Below are positions 43,235-52,534 of a DNA stretch of 64,000 nucleotides, in pieces. The notes beneath the pieces were generated by a model that worked only from the letters and a program-made list of their open reading frames with translations, did no database searches and was not told the DNA's origin. The translations under genes and the position numbers were made by a program. Each line of letters begins with the position of its first letter. Positions within the stretch are counted from its first letter, which is position 1. Origin of the DNA: Flavisolibacter amylovorans (GTDB lineage Bacteria > Bacteroidota > Bacteroidia > Chitinophagales > Chitinophagaceae); assembly GCF_039541815.1 (NCBI RefSeq), contig NZ_BAABGY010000001.1, positions 496,001 to 560,000 of the forward strand, written 5' to 3'.

Positions 43235-45211
43235 ATGCACTACCTGTACCTGGTCCTGCTTTGTAGCATCCTGCTGCCGGCCGCCGCGCAGGATCTGGAC
43301 CCCGTTCGCTCGGGGCTCGAGCAATTGGGAGACCCGCCCGAGCGCAGCACCGACGCCGAGCCCCTCGCCCAGGAGCTGGAGTACCTCCGGCGTCACCCCC
43401 TTTCGGTGAACACCGCCACCGCCGAGCAGCTGCGCGCGCTGGGCGCCCTGCACGAGCTGCAGGTGCAGAGCCTGCTCCACTACCGCGCCCGCCTGGGCCC
43501 GCTGCTGGCGGTGGAGGAGCTACAGGCCGTCCCGCATTGGGACCCGGCCCTCGTGCAACAGCTCCGGCCTTACCTCAGTGCCAGTGCCGCCGGCCCGCCC
43601 CCTCATCTGTTCCGGGGCGAGCACCGTCTGCAATTCCTCTTTGCCCGCGAGCTGGAGCGGGCAGCCGGTTACCGCCTCCCGGGAGGCTACGCCGGCAGCC
43701 CCGACCGCCTTCAGCTCCGGTACCGCTTCCAGGGGCCGCGCCTTCGCTGGGGGCTGACGGCCGAGAAAGACGCGGGCGAGCCACTTTTCCGCAAGGGAAC
43801 GGGCATCGATTTCCTGTCGGGGCACCTCTATTATGAGGGTTCCGGCTTGCTCCGCACGCTTGCGCTCGGCGATTACACCGTGAATATGGGCCAGGGCCTG
43901 ATCCAGTGGCAGGGGCTTGCTTTTGGCGGGGGCGCCGATCTTTCGTACCTGAAGCGACAGGGCCCGCTCTTCCTTCCGCACCGGGCGGCGGGCGAGTTCG
44001 CCTTTCACCGGGGCGCGGCGCTGACGCTGCAGCGCGGATCCCTGGAGCTTTCCGCCTTTGCCTCATACCGTCGCCTGGATCCTACGGGCGCCGAAACAGC
44101 TGACTCGGGGCGACTGCACTTTACCGGCTTCGGGGAGAGCGGCCTGCACCGGACGCCGGGCGAGCGGGCCAGCCGGGGGCGCCTGGTGCAATGGGCAGGT
44201 GGCGGGCGACTGCGGTACCGGAGGGGGCGCTTTGTGCTTGCTGTTCAAGGAATTAGGTATCGATTCTCCGCCCAGATGCAACAAAGAAAAGAATCATATG
44301 ATCTTTTTTCGCCGCAGGGCAATGAATGGTTCAATGGCAGCGTTGATTACGCCCACAGCCTCGGCAACGTCCACTTTTTCGGTGAATGGGCTACCGGGCA
44401 GGGGGGCGGCAGCGCCCTTGTGCAGGGGCTGCTGTGGAGCGGCGACCCTGCCTGGGACCTTGGCCTACTCTATCGCCGCATTGCCCCGCGCTTTGCCAGC
44501 CTGGGCGGCAATGCGTTCACCCGTCATTCGGCGCCGCAGAACGAAGAAGGGCTTTACCTGACGCTCCAGGTGCGCCCTTCGGTCCAGTGGCAATGGAGTG
44601 TGTTTGCAGACCTCTATCATTCCCCCTGGCTTCGATACCGGGTGGATGCCCCGGCCGGCGGGGCAGATCTCGGTGCGGGCCTCCGCTACCGACCGTCGCG
44701 GCGGGTAGAGCTGTCGCTTCGGTATGCGTGGCGGCAACGAATGGTGAACAATGGAGGCGATCAGCCGGTACGCGGCGTGGACCCGGTGCGGCGGCACAGC
44801 GCCCGGCTCCTGCTGCGGCAGCAGCTGCCGGGTATGGCCGTGCAGCTGGAGGGGGCGGCTACCTGGGGGGTGCAGGGGGGCGGGTCGGGGATGGCGGTGG
44901 AAGGGGAGGGGCGCCTCGGCCGCCGCTGGCGCCTGACGCTGCGGGGACATTTGTTTGCGACCGGGGACTGGGAGGGACGCCTCTATGCCTGGGAGCCGGA
45001 TGTACAGGCAGGTGCCCCGGCGCTGGCCGTGTACGGGAGGGGCGCCCGCTGGCTGGCACTATTGCGGTACGAGGGAAGAGGCGGCATCGGTGGGTCACTA
45101 CGCTGGGCACAGACGATCCGGCCCGACGAACCATTCACAGGCAGCGGGATGGAACGGGTGGCCGGAAGCCGGGTGTCGGAGATCCGGGTGGGGGCAATGA
45201 TCCGCCTTTGA
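43235..45211 (+). CDS. Exported helix-hairpin-helix protein with C-terminal barrel
   Basis: 658 aa. Signal peptide (LYLVLLCSILLPAAAQ), then a ComEA-like helix-hairpin-helix segment (~55-115: LSVNTATAEQLRALGALHEL), then ~540 residues of alternating beta-strands rich in aromatic and arginine residues (YRRGRFVLAVQGIRYRFS), ending RVSEIRVGAMIRL. HhH usually binds DNA; outside the cytoplasm it recalls ComEA in transformation. The barrel suggests an outer-membrane location. Role unknown; follows the PorV-like gene by 6 nt. Confidence 0.75.
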   Translation: MHYLYLVLLCSILLPAAAQDLDPVRSGLEQLGDPPERSTDAEPLAQELEYLRRHPLSVNTATAEQLRALGALHELQVQSLLHYRARLGPLLAVEELQAVPHWDPALVQQLRPYLSASAAGPPPHLFRGEHRLQFLFARELERAAGYRLPGGYAGSPDRLQLRYRFQGPRLRWGLTAEKDAGEPLFRKGTGIDFLSGHLYYEGSGLLRTLALGDYTVNMGQGLIQWQGLAFGGGADLSYLKRQGPLFLPHRAAGEFAFHRGAALTLQRGSLELSAFASYRRLDPTGAETADSGRLHFTGFGESGLHRTPGERASRGRLVQWAGGGRLRYRRGRFVLAVQGIRYRFSAQMQQRKESYDLFSPQGNEWFNGSVDYAHSLGNVHFFGEWATGQGGGSALVQGLLWSGDPAWDLGLLYRRIAPRFASLGGNAFTRHSAPQNEEGLYLTLQVRPSVQWQWSVFADLYHSPWLRYRVDAPAGGADLGAGLRYRPSRRVELSLRYAWRQRMVNNGGDQPVRGVDPVRRHSARLLLRQQLPGMAVQLEGAATWGVQGGGSGMAVEGEGRLGRRWRLTLRGHLFATGDWEGRLYAWEPDVQAGAPALAVYGRGARWLALLRYEGRGGIGGSLRWAQTIRPDEPFTGSGMERVAGSRVSEIRVGAMIRL

Positions 45212-45392
45212 TGCAGGTTTTGCCCCGCTTATCACCGCTAAATTTTAACAACAAAGAAAATTTTTGTTAGAAAAAGTATAATTTGGCGCAGCAAATCCGC
45301 AAAAACTGTTGTCTGCTTACAATGGTTCTCCGATGCGGAAGACCGCGATAGAATGTATTTAAGGCTTTTTAACAATTAAAAAACACGTCTAA

Positions 45393-48300
45393 ATGAGAAA
45401 AATTGCATCGCTGCTAACGGTGTCAATGCTCTTTTGTTCATTGGCATTTGGGCAGCAACGTAACGTCTCCGGACAGGTTCGTGACGCGCAAGGGAACGGT
45501 GTTCCCTTCGCCACAGTTACTGAAACTGGCACCAGAAACGCTGTAACGGCCGACGCAAATGGTAACTTCACCATTAAGGTCGCCAACAACGCCCGCCTGA
45601 ACATCACAGCTGCCGGTTATCAGGCATCCACAGTCGGCGCCGACGCCGCTACCGCCATCAGCCTCACCCGCGGTGGTTCTGAGCAACTGACCGAAGTAGT
45701 AGTAACCTCCCTCGGCCAGGCCCGCCAGGCTAAAGAACTTGGCTACTCTACTGCCAAGGTGCGCGCTACGGAACTGACCCAGGCTGCCCCTGTGAACCTT
45801 CAGAACGGTCTTACCGGTAAGGTGTCCGGCCTCAACATCAATACCACCAACGCCGGTGTATTCGCCCAAACGCGTATCACCCTGCGTGGTATCCGCTCGC
45901 TCACGGGTAACAACCAGCCCATGCTCATCCTCGACGGTGTGCCGCTGAGCCTTGGTTTCCTGAGCTCCATCAACCCCAACGACATCGCCGACGTAACGAT
46001 CCTCAAGTCGTCGTCCGCCACGGCCGTTTACGGTCCCGACGGTGTGAACGGCGCTATCGTGGTTACCACCAAGCGTGGCCAGAAAGGCCGCCCGCAGGTG
46101 TCGGTAAGCCACACTACCCAGCTCGAGAGCATCGCCTACATGCCGAAGTTCCAGAAGCGCTTCGGTTCCGGTTATGCCCCCGACGCCCTCGGTTACGGCA
46201 CCTTCGAGCCGATCGAGCAGCAGAGCTGGGGTGATCCCTTCGACGGTTCTATCCGCCAGATGGGTCAGACCGGCCCCAACGGTGAGAAGCTGATGCTGCC
46301 CTACTCTTATGTAGAGAACGGCCGCAAGAACTTCTTCAACACCGGTGTGACGCACCAGACCGACGTTTCCTTCTCCACCGACGGCTTCTACCTCAGCGGC
46401 CAGAACGTGAGCATCGACGGTGTTATGCCCGGCGACCAGAACAACCGCCGTACCTTCACCCTGAAGGCTGACCGCGAGTATGGTCGTTTCCGTGCCGGCT
46501 TCAACCTGCGCTACACCAACCAGCAGTACGACGTCACCACCAACAACACCCTCGTTTACTACGGCGTGACCTCTGCCCCCGGTCAGTATGACCTGGGTAT
46601 GTTCAGCGACTGGAGAAACGACTACTTCTCCAGCCCCGACGGTTTCTACAGCCCCTACCTCGACAACAACGGCAAGACCCCTTACTTCGCTAAGGACAAC
46701 GCCCGCGAGTACGGCAAGGGCGACGATATCTTCGGTAACGGTGAACTGAACTTCAAGGCTACTAACTGGCTGAACTTCACGTACCGTGTAGGTCTTACCT
46801 ATGCCAACGCCGACTACAAGCGTACCCGTGAGCCGTTCCAGTACTCGGCCTTCCACAACACGCTCCGCGACCACGGTACCGCCAACATCACCGGCGCTGT
46901 AACGAACGGTTCTACGCTCAGCAACCGCTTCACTTCGGAGCTGTTCGCTACGGCCAACAAGACCTTCGGTGCCTTCGGTGTGAACGCCCTCGTGGGTCAC
47001 TCCTATCGCGAATCCCGCTCCCGCTTCCTCTCGCTGGGTAGCAACAACCTCGGTACCGCTACGGCCTACACCATCGCCCTGCGCAAAGGTGAGCCGAACG
47101 TTGACGTGGACAACTCCGTAACCCGCCTGGAGCGCTACTTCGGTCGCGTGTCCTTCGACTTCAACAAGTGGGCCTTCATCGAGGCTACCGGTTCCTACGA
47201 CTTCGACAGCCGCCTGGTGAAGCCGGGTGTTGCCTTCGAGAAGAGCGACATCGGTTACTTCTACCCCGGCGTGAGCGCCTCAGTGGTACTGAGCGACGCT
47301 ATCCCCGCGCTCAAGTCGAACAAGATCCTCAACTACGCCAAGATCCGCGGTGCCATCACCAAGACGGGTAACGTGAACCTCAGCGCCTATGGTTTTGAGA
47401 ACGTGTTCGCTGCCGGTACCTTCTTCCCCTTCAACGATGTTCTGGGCTTCCAGGCTACCACTACCACAGTGGCTGCCCAATACCGCCCCGAGTACGTGAA
47501 CAACCGTGAAGTAGGTCTGGAACTCGGCTTCCTGAACAACCGCATCAACGTAGAAGCTACCTATTACAACCAGGACAACACCGACCAGGTGATCAACGTA
47601 CAGCAGTCCAACACCACCGGTGCCACGACCGCTATCCAGAACGCCGGCTCCTTCATCAACAAAGGATTCGAGATCGATCTGCGCCTGACCCCGCTCGTGA
47701 AGCTGGGCAACGTGAACGTTGACTTCAAGGTGAACTACTCCAACCAGGACTCCAAAGTCACCAGCCTCATCGGCGACGTGAAGGAACTCGGTATCGGCAA
47801 CTTCAACTATGCAGTTGTAGGCCAGCCCGCTTACGTGTTCCAGGTGTCTGACTACCAGCGTGACGACCAGGGTCGTGTGATCGTGGATGCCCAGACGGGT
47901 ATGCCGACTATCGCCGGCGACCTCGCTCGCGTTGGCCGCACCATGCCGAAGCACATCCTCGGTCTCAACCTGAACGTGACCTGGAAAGGCCTCAGCTTCA
48001 GCGCGGTTGCCGACTACCGTGCCGGTAACAAGATCGTTGCCGACCAGCTCGGTGGCTTCCTGGACGACAACGGTATCTCTGAGCGCAGCGCCCAGGCCGA
48101 CCGTCGTGCCTTTATCTTCCCCAACTCCGTAGTAATGGACGGTAGCGGTAAGTACGTGACGAACACGAACGTGTACACGCAGACTTACGGCCGCCTGTTC
48201 TGGAACAGCGACCTGAACACCGGTGTCGAAACCAACTACGTTGCCAGCGGTGCCTTCTGGAAAATCCGTGAAGTAGCGCTCAACTACACGATCCCCACTC

Positions 48301-48521
48301 GTATCTTCGGTGCCCGCCTGGGTAACGTGATCAAGGGTGCTACGATCGGTGTGAACGCGCGTAACCTCCTGATGTTCCTGCCGAAGTCGAACGTATGGAC
48401 CGATCCCGAGTTCTCCGCTAACGGCAACAACGCCTACACGGGCAACGCCGTTGGTCGCAGCACGGCCTTCAACATGCCTCCGACCCGCATCTACGGTGCT
48501 AACCTGACACTCCGTTTCTAA
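45393..48521 (+). CDS. SusC/RagA-family TonB-dependent outer membrane transporter
   Basis: 1042 aa. Signal peptide (LTVSMLFCSLAFGQ), a CarboxypepD-regulatory-like domain (~22-95: SGQVRDAQGNGVPFATVTE), a plug domain (~105-225: LRGIRSLTGNNQPMLILDGV), then a ~22-strand barrel ending PTRIYGANLTLRF. It imports oligomers (glycans or peptides) using TonB energy, with the SusD-like lipoprotein as its lid. No enzyme or regulator gene is nearby, so the substrate cannot be named. Codons favour GGT, GCT, CGT and CTG, as in rplY, suggesting very high expression. Confidence 0.95.
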   Translation: MRKIASLLTVSMLFCSLAFGQQRNVSGQVRDAQGNGVPFATVTETGTRNAVTADANGNFTIKVANNARLNITAAGYQASTVGADAATAISLTRGGSEQLTEVVVTSLGQARQAKELGYSTAKVRATELTQAAPVNLQNGLTGKVSGLNINTTNAGVFAQTRITLRGIRSLTGNNQPMLILDGVPLSLGFLSSINPNDIADVTILKSSSATAVYGPDGVNGAIVVTTKRGQKGRPQVSVSHTTQLESIAYMPKFQKRFGSGYAPDALGYGTFEPIEQQSWGDPFDGSIRQMGQTGPNGEKLMLPYSYVENGRKNFFNTGVTHQTDVSFSTDGFYLSGQNVSIDGVMPGDQNNRRTFTLKADREYGRFRAGFNLRYTNQQYDVTTNNTLVYYGVTSAPGQYDLGMFSDWRNDYFSSPDGFYSPYLDNNGKTPYFAKDNAREYGKGDDIFGNGELNFKATNWLNFTYRVGLTYANADYKRTREPFQYSAFHNTLRDHGTANITGAVTNGSTLSNRFTSELFATANKTFGAFGVNALVGHSYRESRSRFLSLGSNNLGTATAYTIALRKGEPNVDVDNSVTRLERYFGRVSFDFNKWAFIEATGSYDFDSRLVKPGVAFEKSDIGYFYPGVSASVVLSDAIPALKSNKILNYAKIRGAITKTGNVNLSAYGFENVFAAGTFFPFNDVLGFQATTTTVAAQYRPEYVNNREVGLELGFLNNRINVEATYYNQDNTDQVINVQQSNTTGATTAIQNAGSFINKGFEIDLRLTPLVKLGNVNVDFKVNYSNQDSKVTSLIGDVKELGIGNFNYAVVGQPAYVFQVSDYQRDDQGRVIVDAQTGMPTIAGDLARVGRTMPKHILGLNLNVTWKGLSFSAVADYRAGNKIVADQLGGFLDDNGISERSAQADRRAFIFPNSVVMDGSGKYVTNTNVYTQTYGRLFWNSDLNTGVETNYVASGAFWKIREVALNYTIPTRIFGARLGNVIKGATIGVNARNLLMFLPKSNVWTDPEFSANGNNAYTGNAVGRSTAFNMPPTRIYGANLTLRF

Positions 48522-48542
48522 CCACCAAAAAACAGGATTAAG

Positions 48543-50099
48543 ATGAAATTGAAAAGAATCATATACGCAACCTCCCTTGCGGCACTCATGCTCGGCATGG
48601 GCAGCTGTAAGAAGGACAAGTTCGATATCAACGCCAACCCCGATGACGTAACGGACGTTTCCGTAACGCCCCAGGTACTGCTGCCGGCCGCACAGGTAGT
48701 TACCTCCGACATCGTGGCTACGAACTTCACGACCCTTCAAATGTGGATGGGCTTCTGGGCACGTTCCGGCTCCTACCAGTCGCTGACGGAGATCGAGACC
48801 TACAAGTTCGGACGCGATTTCGAAAGCCAGATCTGGACCAACCTGTACGCGAATGCGAACAACTACCAGATCATGATCAACAAGTCGAAGGCTGACGGTG
48901 CTGCATTCTATGAAGGCGTTGGCCGGATCATGAAGGCGCACAACTTCGGCATCCTCGTCGACATCTACAACAACGTTCCGTATTTCGAGGCGTTCCGCGG
49001 TACCGCTGAGCCTACCCCGGCATACGACAAAGGTGTAGACATCTACAACGACCTCTTCAAGCAACTCGACACGGCAATCACCCTGCTGAAGTCGCCCGCT
49101 GCTGCTGACGCGTCGCTGAACCCCGAGAAGAGCACGTCTGACCTCGTGTACGCCGGCGACCCCACTGCTTGGGTACGCTTCGCCAACACGCTGCGTCTGC
49201 GCCTCCTCATCCACCTGCACAATGGCATCAACAGCACCCAGGTTGCCCCGGGTGTGGATGTTGCCGCCCAGGTGGCCAAGTTCACCACGGAAGGGTTCAT
49301 CGGTGCCGGCCAGTCGGCCCACCTGAACCCGGGCTTCTCCGGTGCTAAGCCGCAGCCCTTCTACCGTCGCTACAATACCAACGAAGCGGGTACCGGCAGC
49401 CAGCGCGACCACGTGCGTGCCAACGACTACGCCATCCGCTACTATACCTACAACGCTGACCCCCGCCTCGCCCGCTTCTATGTAGCTGGTGCTTCGGGAC
49501 AGAAGGGTATCAAGTTCGGCCAGGCCTCCGGCGACCAGACCCTGATCGGCTCCAACCTGTCTACGGTCCGTGCTCCGGGTTATTCCCCCAACGGCGCTTC
49601 TTCCCGCGCCTGGATCCTGACGAGCGTGGAAAGCCTCTTCCTCCAGGCAGAAGCTATCCAGCGTGGCATCGCGATCCCGGGTGCAGGCACCCCTGCTGAC
49701 GCCCTGCGTGCTGCTGTGCGCGAGTCGTTTGTATGGCTGGGCCTCACGAGCGCTCAGGCTGATACCTACATCTCCACGAACGCCGGTTACGAAGACGTAG
49801 ACATCACTGCTCCCGGTGGTGGCCTCTTCACCATCCTGTCGCAGAAGTGGTTTGCCCTCAACGGCATCGCTCCCTACGAGCTGTACACCGACTACCGCAG
49901 AACGGACTATGTGCTCGGCGACACTCCGAACATCGGCTTCACCGCCGGCCCGCCGCTGTCGATCGATCCCAACCGCGCTTCCCGCATTCCCCGTCGCCTG
50001 TTCTACCCGCAGAACGAGTACAACTACAACACGGAGAACGTAACCGCACAAGGCGACATCAACGTAACTACGGGCCGCATTTTCTGGGACTTGAACTAA
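48543..50099 (+). CDS. SusD/RagB-like nutrient-binding lipoprotein
   Basis: 518 aa. Lipobox GMGSC with C22 followed by KKDKFD. The first part (NPDDVTDVSVTPQVLLPAAQ, then ~48-240) is the TPR-like SusD scaffold of the SusD-like_2 group. It sits on the outer face of the outer membrane and captures substrate for SusC. It is 21 nt downstream of susC, an operon. The same T-ending codon preference is seen. Confidence 0.93.
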   Translation: MKLKRIIYATSLAALMLGMGSCKKDKFDINANPDDVTDVSVTPQVLLPAAQVVTSDIVATNFTTLQMWMGFWARSGSYQSLTEIETYKFGRDFESQIWTNLYANANNYQIMINKSKADGAAFYEGVGRIMKAHNFGILVDIYNNVPYFEAFRGTAEPTPAYDKGVDIYNDLFKQLDTAITLLKSPAAADASLNPEKSTSDLVYAGDPTAWVRFANTLRLRLLIHLHNGINSTQVAPGVDVAAQVAKFTTEGFIGAGQSAHLNPGFSGAKPQPFYRRYNTNEAGTGSQRDHVRANDYAIRYYTYNADPRLARFYVAGASGQKGIKFGQASGDQTLIGSNLSTVRAPGYSPNGASSRAWILTSVESLFLQAEAIQRGIAIPGAGTPADALRAAVRESFVWLGLTSAQADTYISTNAGYEDVDITAPGGGLFTILSQKWFALNGIAPYELYTDYRRTDYVLGDTPNIGFTAGPPLSIDPNRASRIPRRLFYPQNEYNYNTENVTAQGDINVTTGRIFWDLN

Positions 50100-50126
50100 T
50101 CCTTAAACTAAATCAATTAACGTAAG

Positions 50127-51092
50127 ATGAAAAAGACCGTATTATATTCGGCAGTGGCGATCGCCTCGCTCGTCGCTGTAACCGGGTGCTTGAAGGACAA
50201 GGACTTTGAGGACCAGAAGTATGGTATCCAAGTTAACGACACGAAGCCCGCTGTAGCATTCGCTCAGGAAGCATCGGGTGTGAATGTGGGTATCACGTCG
50301 GCCGCCACCCCGGTGGTGATCGCCGGCCCTGCCCTCACGATCGAAGGCCAGCGCACGGCTACTGTAGACGTGCCGGTTACCATCGTGGCCGATGAGTCCG
50401 TCGTTACCGCTGCCCGCGCCGCTGGCCGTGCAGAAGGTTCCGGCGACTCCGCCCTCGCAATCCTGCCCGCCGGCACCTACACGCTCAGCAACATGAGCCC
50501 GGTGATCCGTAAGGACAGCGGCTTCGTGAACAACCTGACGATCTCCATCACCAATACCCAGGCGCTGAACCCGGATTCTACCTACGCCATCGGTTACCGC
50601 ATCACCAATGTGGGTGGCGGCTACCAGGTTGCCGAGAACTCCCGTACGGTGCTGGTGCGTATCAACATCAAGAACAAGTATGACGGTGTGTATCAGCTGA
50701 CCGGTTACCACAACCGTACGCCCTACACCTTCCGTTACAACACGGAGATGCACATGATCACCCAGGGTCCGGCTTCCGTATACTTCTACTGGCCCGAGGT
50801 GAATTCGAAAGGCCACCCCATCGGCGTGGGTCCCAACAACTCCCTCAGCTGGTATGGCGCTGCGATCTCCCCGATCGTTACGTTCAACACCACTACCGAT
50901 TTGGTAACGGACGTTCGTAACCTCGATGCCTCCGTGCCCATCACGATGTTCACGGGTGCTGGTGCCGGTGTGAGCCGCTTCCGCGACAACCCGGGTACGA
51001 CCAACGACACGATGTTCGTGTACTGGAACTACAACAACAACCCCCTGCGTGCCTTCTTCGACACGCTGGTGTACAAATCCCCCCGTCCCTAA
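50127..51092 (+). CDS. DUF1735-type surface lipoprotein
   Basis: 321 aa. Lipobox VTGC with C21, then CLKDKDFEDQKYG, then a beta-rich DUF1735-like N-terminal domain (~40-175) and a C-terminal beta module ending FFDTLVYKSPRP. Such lipoproteins follow SusCD pairs and probably help bind the substrate at the surface. It is 27 nt after susD; a terminator follows. Confidence 0.8.
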   Translation: MKKTVLYSAVAIASLVAVTGCLKDKDFEDQKYGIQVNDTKPAVAFAQEASGVNVGITSAATPVVIAGPALTIEGQRTATVDVPVTIVADESVVTAARAAGRAEGSGDSALAILPAGTYTLSNMSPVIRKDSGFVNNLTISITNTQALNPDSTYAIGYRITNVGGGYQVAENSRTVLVRINIKNKYDGVYQLTGYHNRTPYTFRYNTEMHMITQGPASVYFYWPEVNSKGHPIGVGPNNSLSWYGAAISPIVTFNTTTDLVTDVRNLDASVPITMFTGAGAGVSRFRDNPGTTNDTMFVYWNYNNNPLRAFFDTLVYKSPRP

Positions 51093-51112
51093 GGGATCAC
51101 GGATTTTCTAAA

Positions 51113-51147
51113 GAAAGGGCTGCTTCATGCAGCCCTTTCTCTTTTTT
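51113..51147 (+). terminator. Terminator of the susCD operon
   Basis: Stem GAAAGGGCTGC/GCAGCCCTTTC with a 5-nt loop, followed by a T-run. Confidence 0.93.
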
Positions 51148-51230
51148 GTACGGTCTGGTGTACAGTCCGTACAATTACGGGCCCGGTATCCCCCGGATTT
51201 CTTAACTTCATTACCTAACGAACACCTATT

Positions 51231-51941
51231 ATGAGAAAAAGCATCCTCGCCCTTTTTACCGTGCTGGCAGCAGCGCCGGCCTACGCCCAGCAAATGTCGT
51301 ATTCCGACGCCGCTCAGGCCTATAACCGGATCCTGCTGGAAAAAGGGGACGGCACTTACCAGCGCATCAGTGCCTATAAAGTGGTCGGCACCCAATATCT
51401 CTTCGGCGAACGCCATACCGGCGACCTGTACAGCCCCGGGGAGATGGCCCTCAACATCCGTGTCAGCTACAATACCTATAACCAGCAAGTCGAGTTCTAT
51501 ACAAAGGAAAATCCCACGAAGCCCCTGGTCAAGGACGCTAAGGACGTGGATTCGTTCCGGCTTCGTCCCGACCCGGCGATCGGCCTTCCCGATCAGCAAC
51601 TGGTATTCGTAAGCGGCAAGGCCCTCGGAACCTCGGGCAACACGCTTTATCAGCGCGTATCCGCCGGTCCCAAGTACAGTCTCTTCAAGAAGTATAAGTC
51701 CACCCTCGGGATCGTGACCACCAGCTATGTGGATGCTGACCTCCGCCAGTTCAACCTGGAGTTTGAATTCTATTACTTTGACCACGCCAAGAACCAGTTC
51801 AAGAAGCTGAAGCCCAACCAGTCGTCGGTGGAGAAGGAGTTTCCTCAGCTCACGAGCCCCGGTCAACTGTTCATCGACTACCCGATAGCAGCCAACCCCG
51901 AGCTGACACTGAAGCAGGTTTTTCTGGCCCTGAATAAGTAG
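51231..51941 (+). CDS. Secreted protein of unknown function
   Basis: 236 aa with signal peptide (LALFTVLAAAPAYAQQ). Beta-rich, with NIRVSYNTYNQQVEFYT and LEFEFYYFDHAKNQFKKL; no T9SS tail or lipobox. I recognise no family. It is 9 nt upstream of the DUF3467 gene and probably forms a two-gene operon. Confidence 0.75.
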   Translation: MRKSILALFTVLAAAPAYAQQMSYSDAAQAYNRILLEKGDGTYQRISAYKVVGTQYLFGERHTGDLYSPGEMALNIRVSYNTYNQQVEFYTKENPTKPLVKDAKDVDSFRLRPDPAIGLPDQQLVFVSGKALGTSGNTLYQRVSAGPKYSLFKKYKSTLGIVTTSYVDADLRQFNLEFEFYYFDHAKNQFKKLKPNQSSVEKEFPQLTSPGQLFIDYPIAANPELTLKQVFLALNK

Positions 51942-51950
51942 CTTTGCCGG

Positions 51951-52265
51951 ATGAATGATTCTGCCAAGCAGCCGTTGGGGCTGAACATAGAAATCACTGA
52001 GGAAATCGCCGAAGGGAGCTACGCCAACCTCGCGATCGTAACGCACTCCGACGCCGAGTTCGTGATTGATTTCGTAAACGTGATGCCGGGTACGCCCAAA
52101 AGCAAGGTGAAGGCCCGCATCATCTTCACCCCACAGCATGCGAAGCGGTTCATGAAAGCACTTGCCGAGAACGTGCACCGCTATGAGTCGGCCAACGGCG
52201 AGATCAAGGACCTCGAAGAGATGCAGGTGCCGATGATGTTCGGAGGCCCTGCCGGACAAGCATAA
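51951..52265 (+). CDS. DUF3467 protein
   Basis: 104 aa, the common length. The pattern is YANLAIVTHSDAEFVIDFV, then KVKARIIFTPQHAKRFMKAL, then a polar end. These small proteins are widespread, with unknown function, likely cytoplasmic. A 21-bp perfect hairpin terminator follows. Confidence 0.9.
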   Translation: MNDSAKQPLGLNIEITEEIAEGSYANLAIVTHSDAEFVIDFVNVMPGTPKSKVKARIIFTPQHAKRFMKALAENVHRYESANGEIKDLEEMQVPMMFGGPAGQA

Positions 52266-52268
52266 AAA

Positions 52269-52319
52269 CGCATAAAAAAGGAAGCCCCCGCTTAAAGTGG
52301 GGGCTTCCTTTTTTATGCG
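52269..52319. terminator. Long symmetric terminator after DUF3467
   Basis: Perfect 21-bp stem starting CGCATAAAAAAGGAAGCCCC with a 9-nt loop. The A-tract and T-tract make it bidirectional, but radC stops after array D3R. Confidence 0.9.
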
Positions 52320-52353
52320 GATCTCAGATCTGGGATCGTGGATCTGAGATCTG
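52319..52353 (+). repeat. Array D3, left arm (7-nt GATCTnn units)
   Basis: GATCTCA, GATCTGG, GATCGTG, GATCTGA, GATCTG, starting at the last base of the terminator. Partner at 52500-52534. Confidence 0.9.
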
Positions 52354-52499
52354 TTACAGGAGCCGGAGTTCCTCTAACAAGGGACCTAGCGAGTGCGTCA
52401 CGTAATCCAGCAAAGCCGCGTTCCACCTTCTGATCGGGGCCATCCTGAATTGTAAGCCAAAGTGAATGACAACAGCATAAAAAGTCGTCGCTCTTTCAG
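52354..52499. other. 146-nt content of the D3 pair, no gene seen
   Basis: No conserved gene or RNA is visible. A 73-codon minus-strand frame spans it and both arms, but it reads through the arrays and is rejected. Confidence 0.5.
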
Positions 52500-52534
52500 C
52501 AGATCCAAGATCACAGATCCCGGATCTGAGATCC
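52500..52534 (+). repeat. Array D3, right arm, abutting radC stop
   Basis: CAGATCC, AAGATCA, CAGATCC, CGGATCT, GAGATCC, ending exactly at the radC stop codon (52535-52537). Confidence 0.9.

Noticed and set aside
45240..45392. susC promoter from TTTTTG and TATAATTTG
   Set aside because: The spacing (about 10 nt) and an extra base in the -7 box do not fit the TTTG-N19-TAnnTTTG form well enough to annotate.
47280..50051. 923-codon minus-strand frame opposite susC and susD
   Set aside because: Shadow of the SusCD operon; Val/Gly-rich with no domain or signal.
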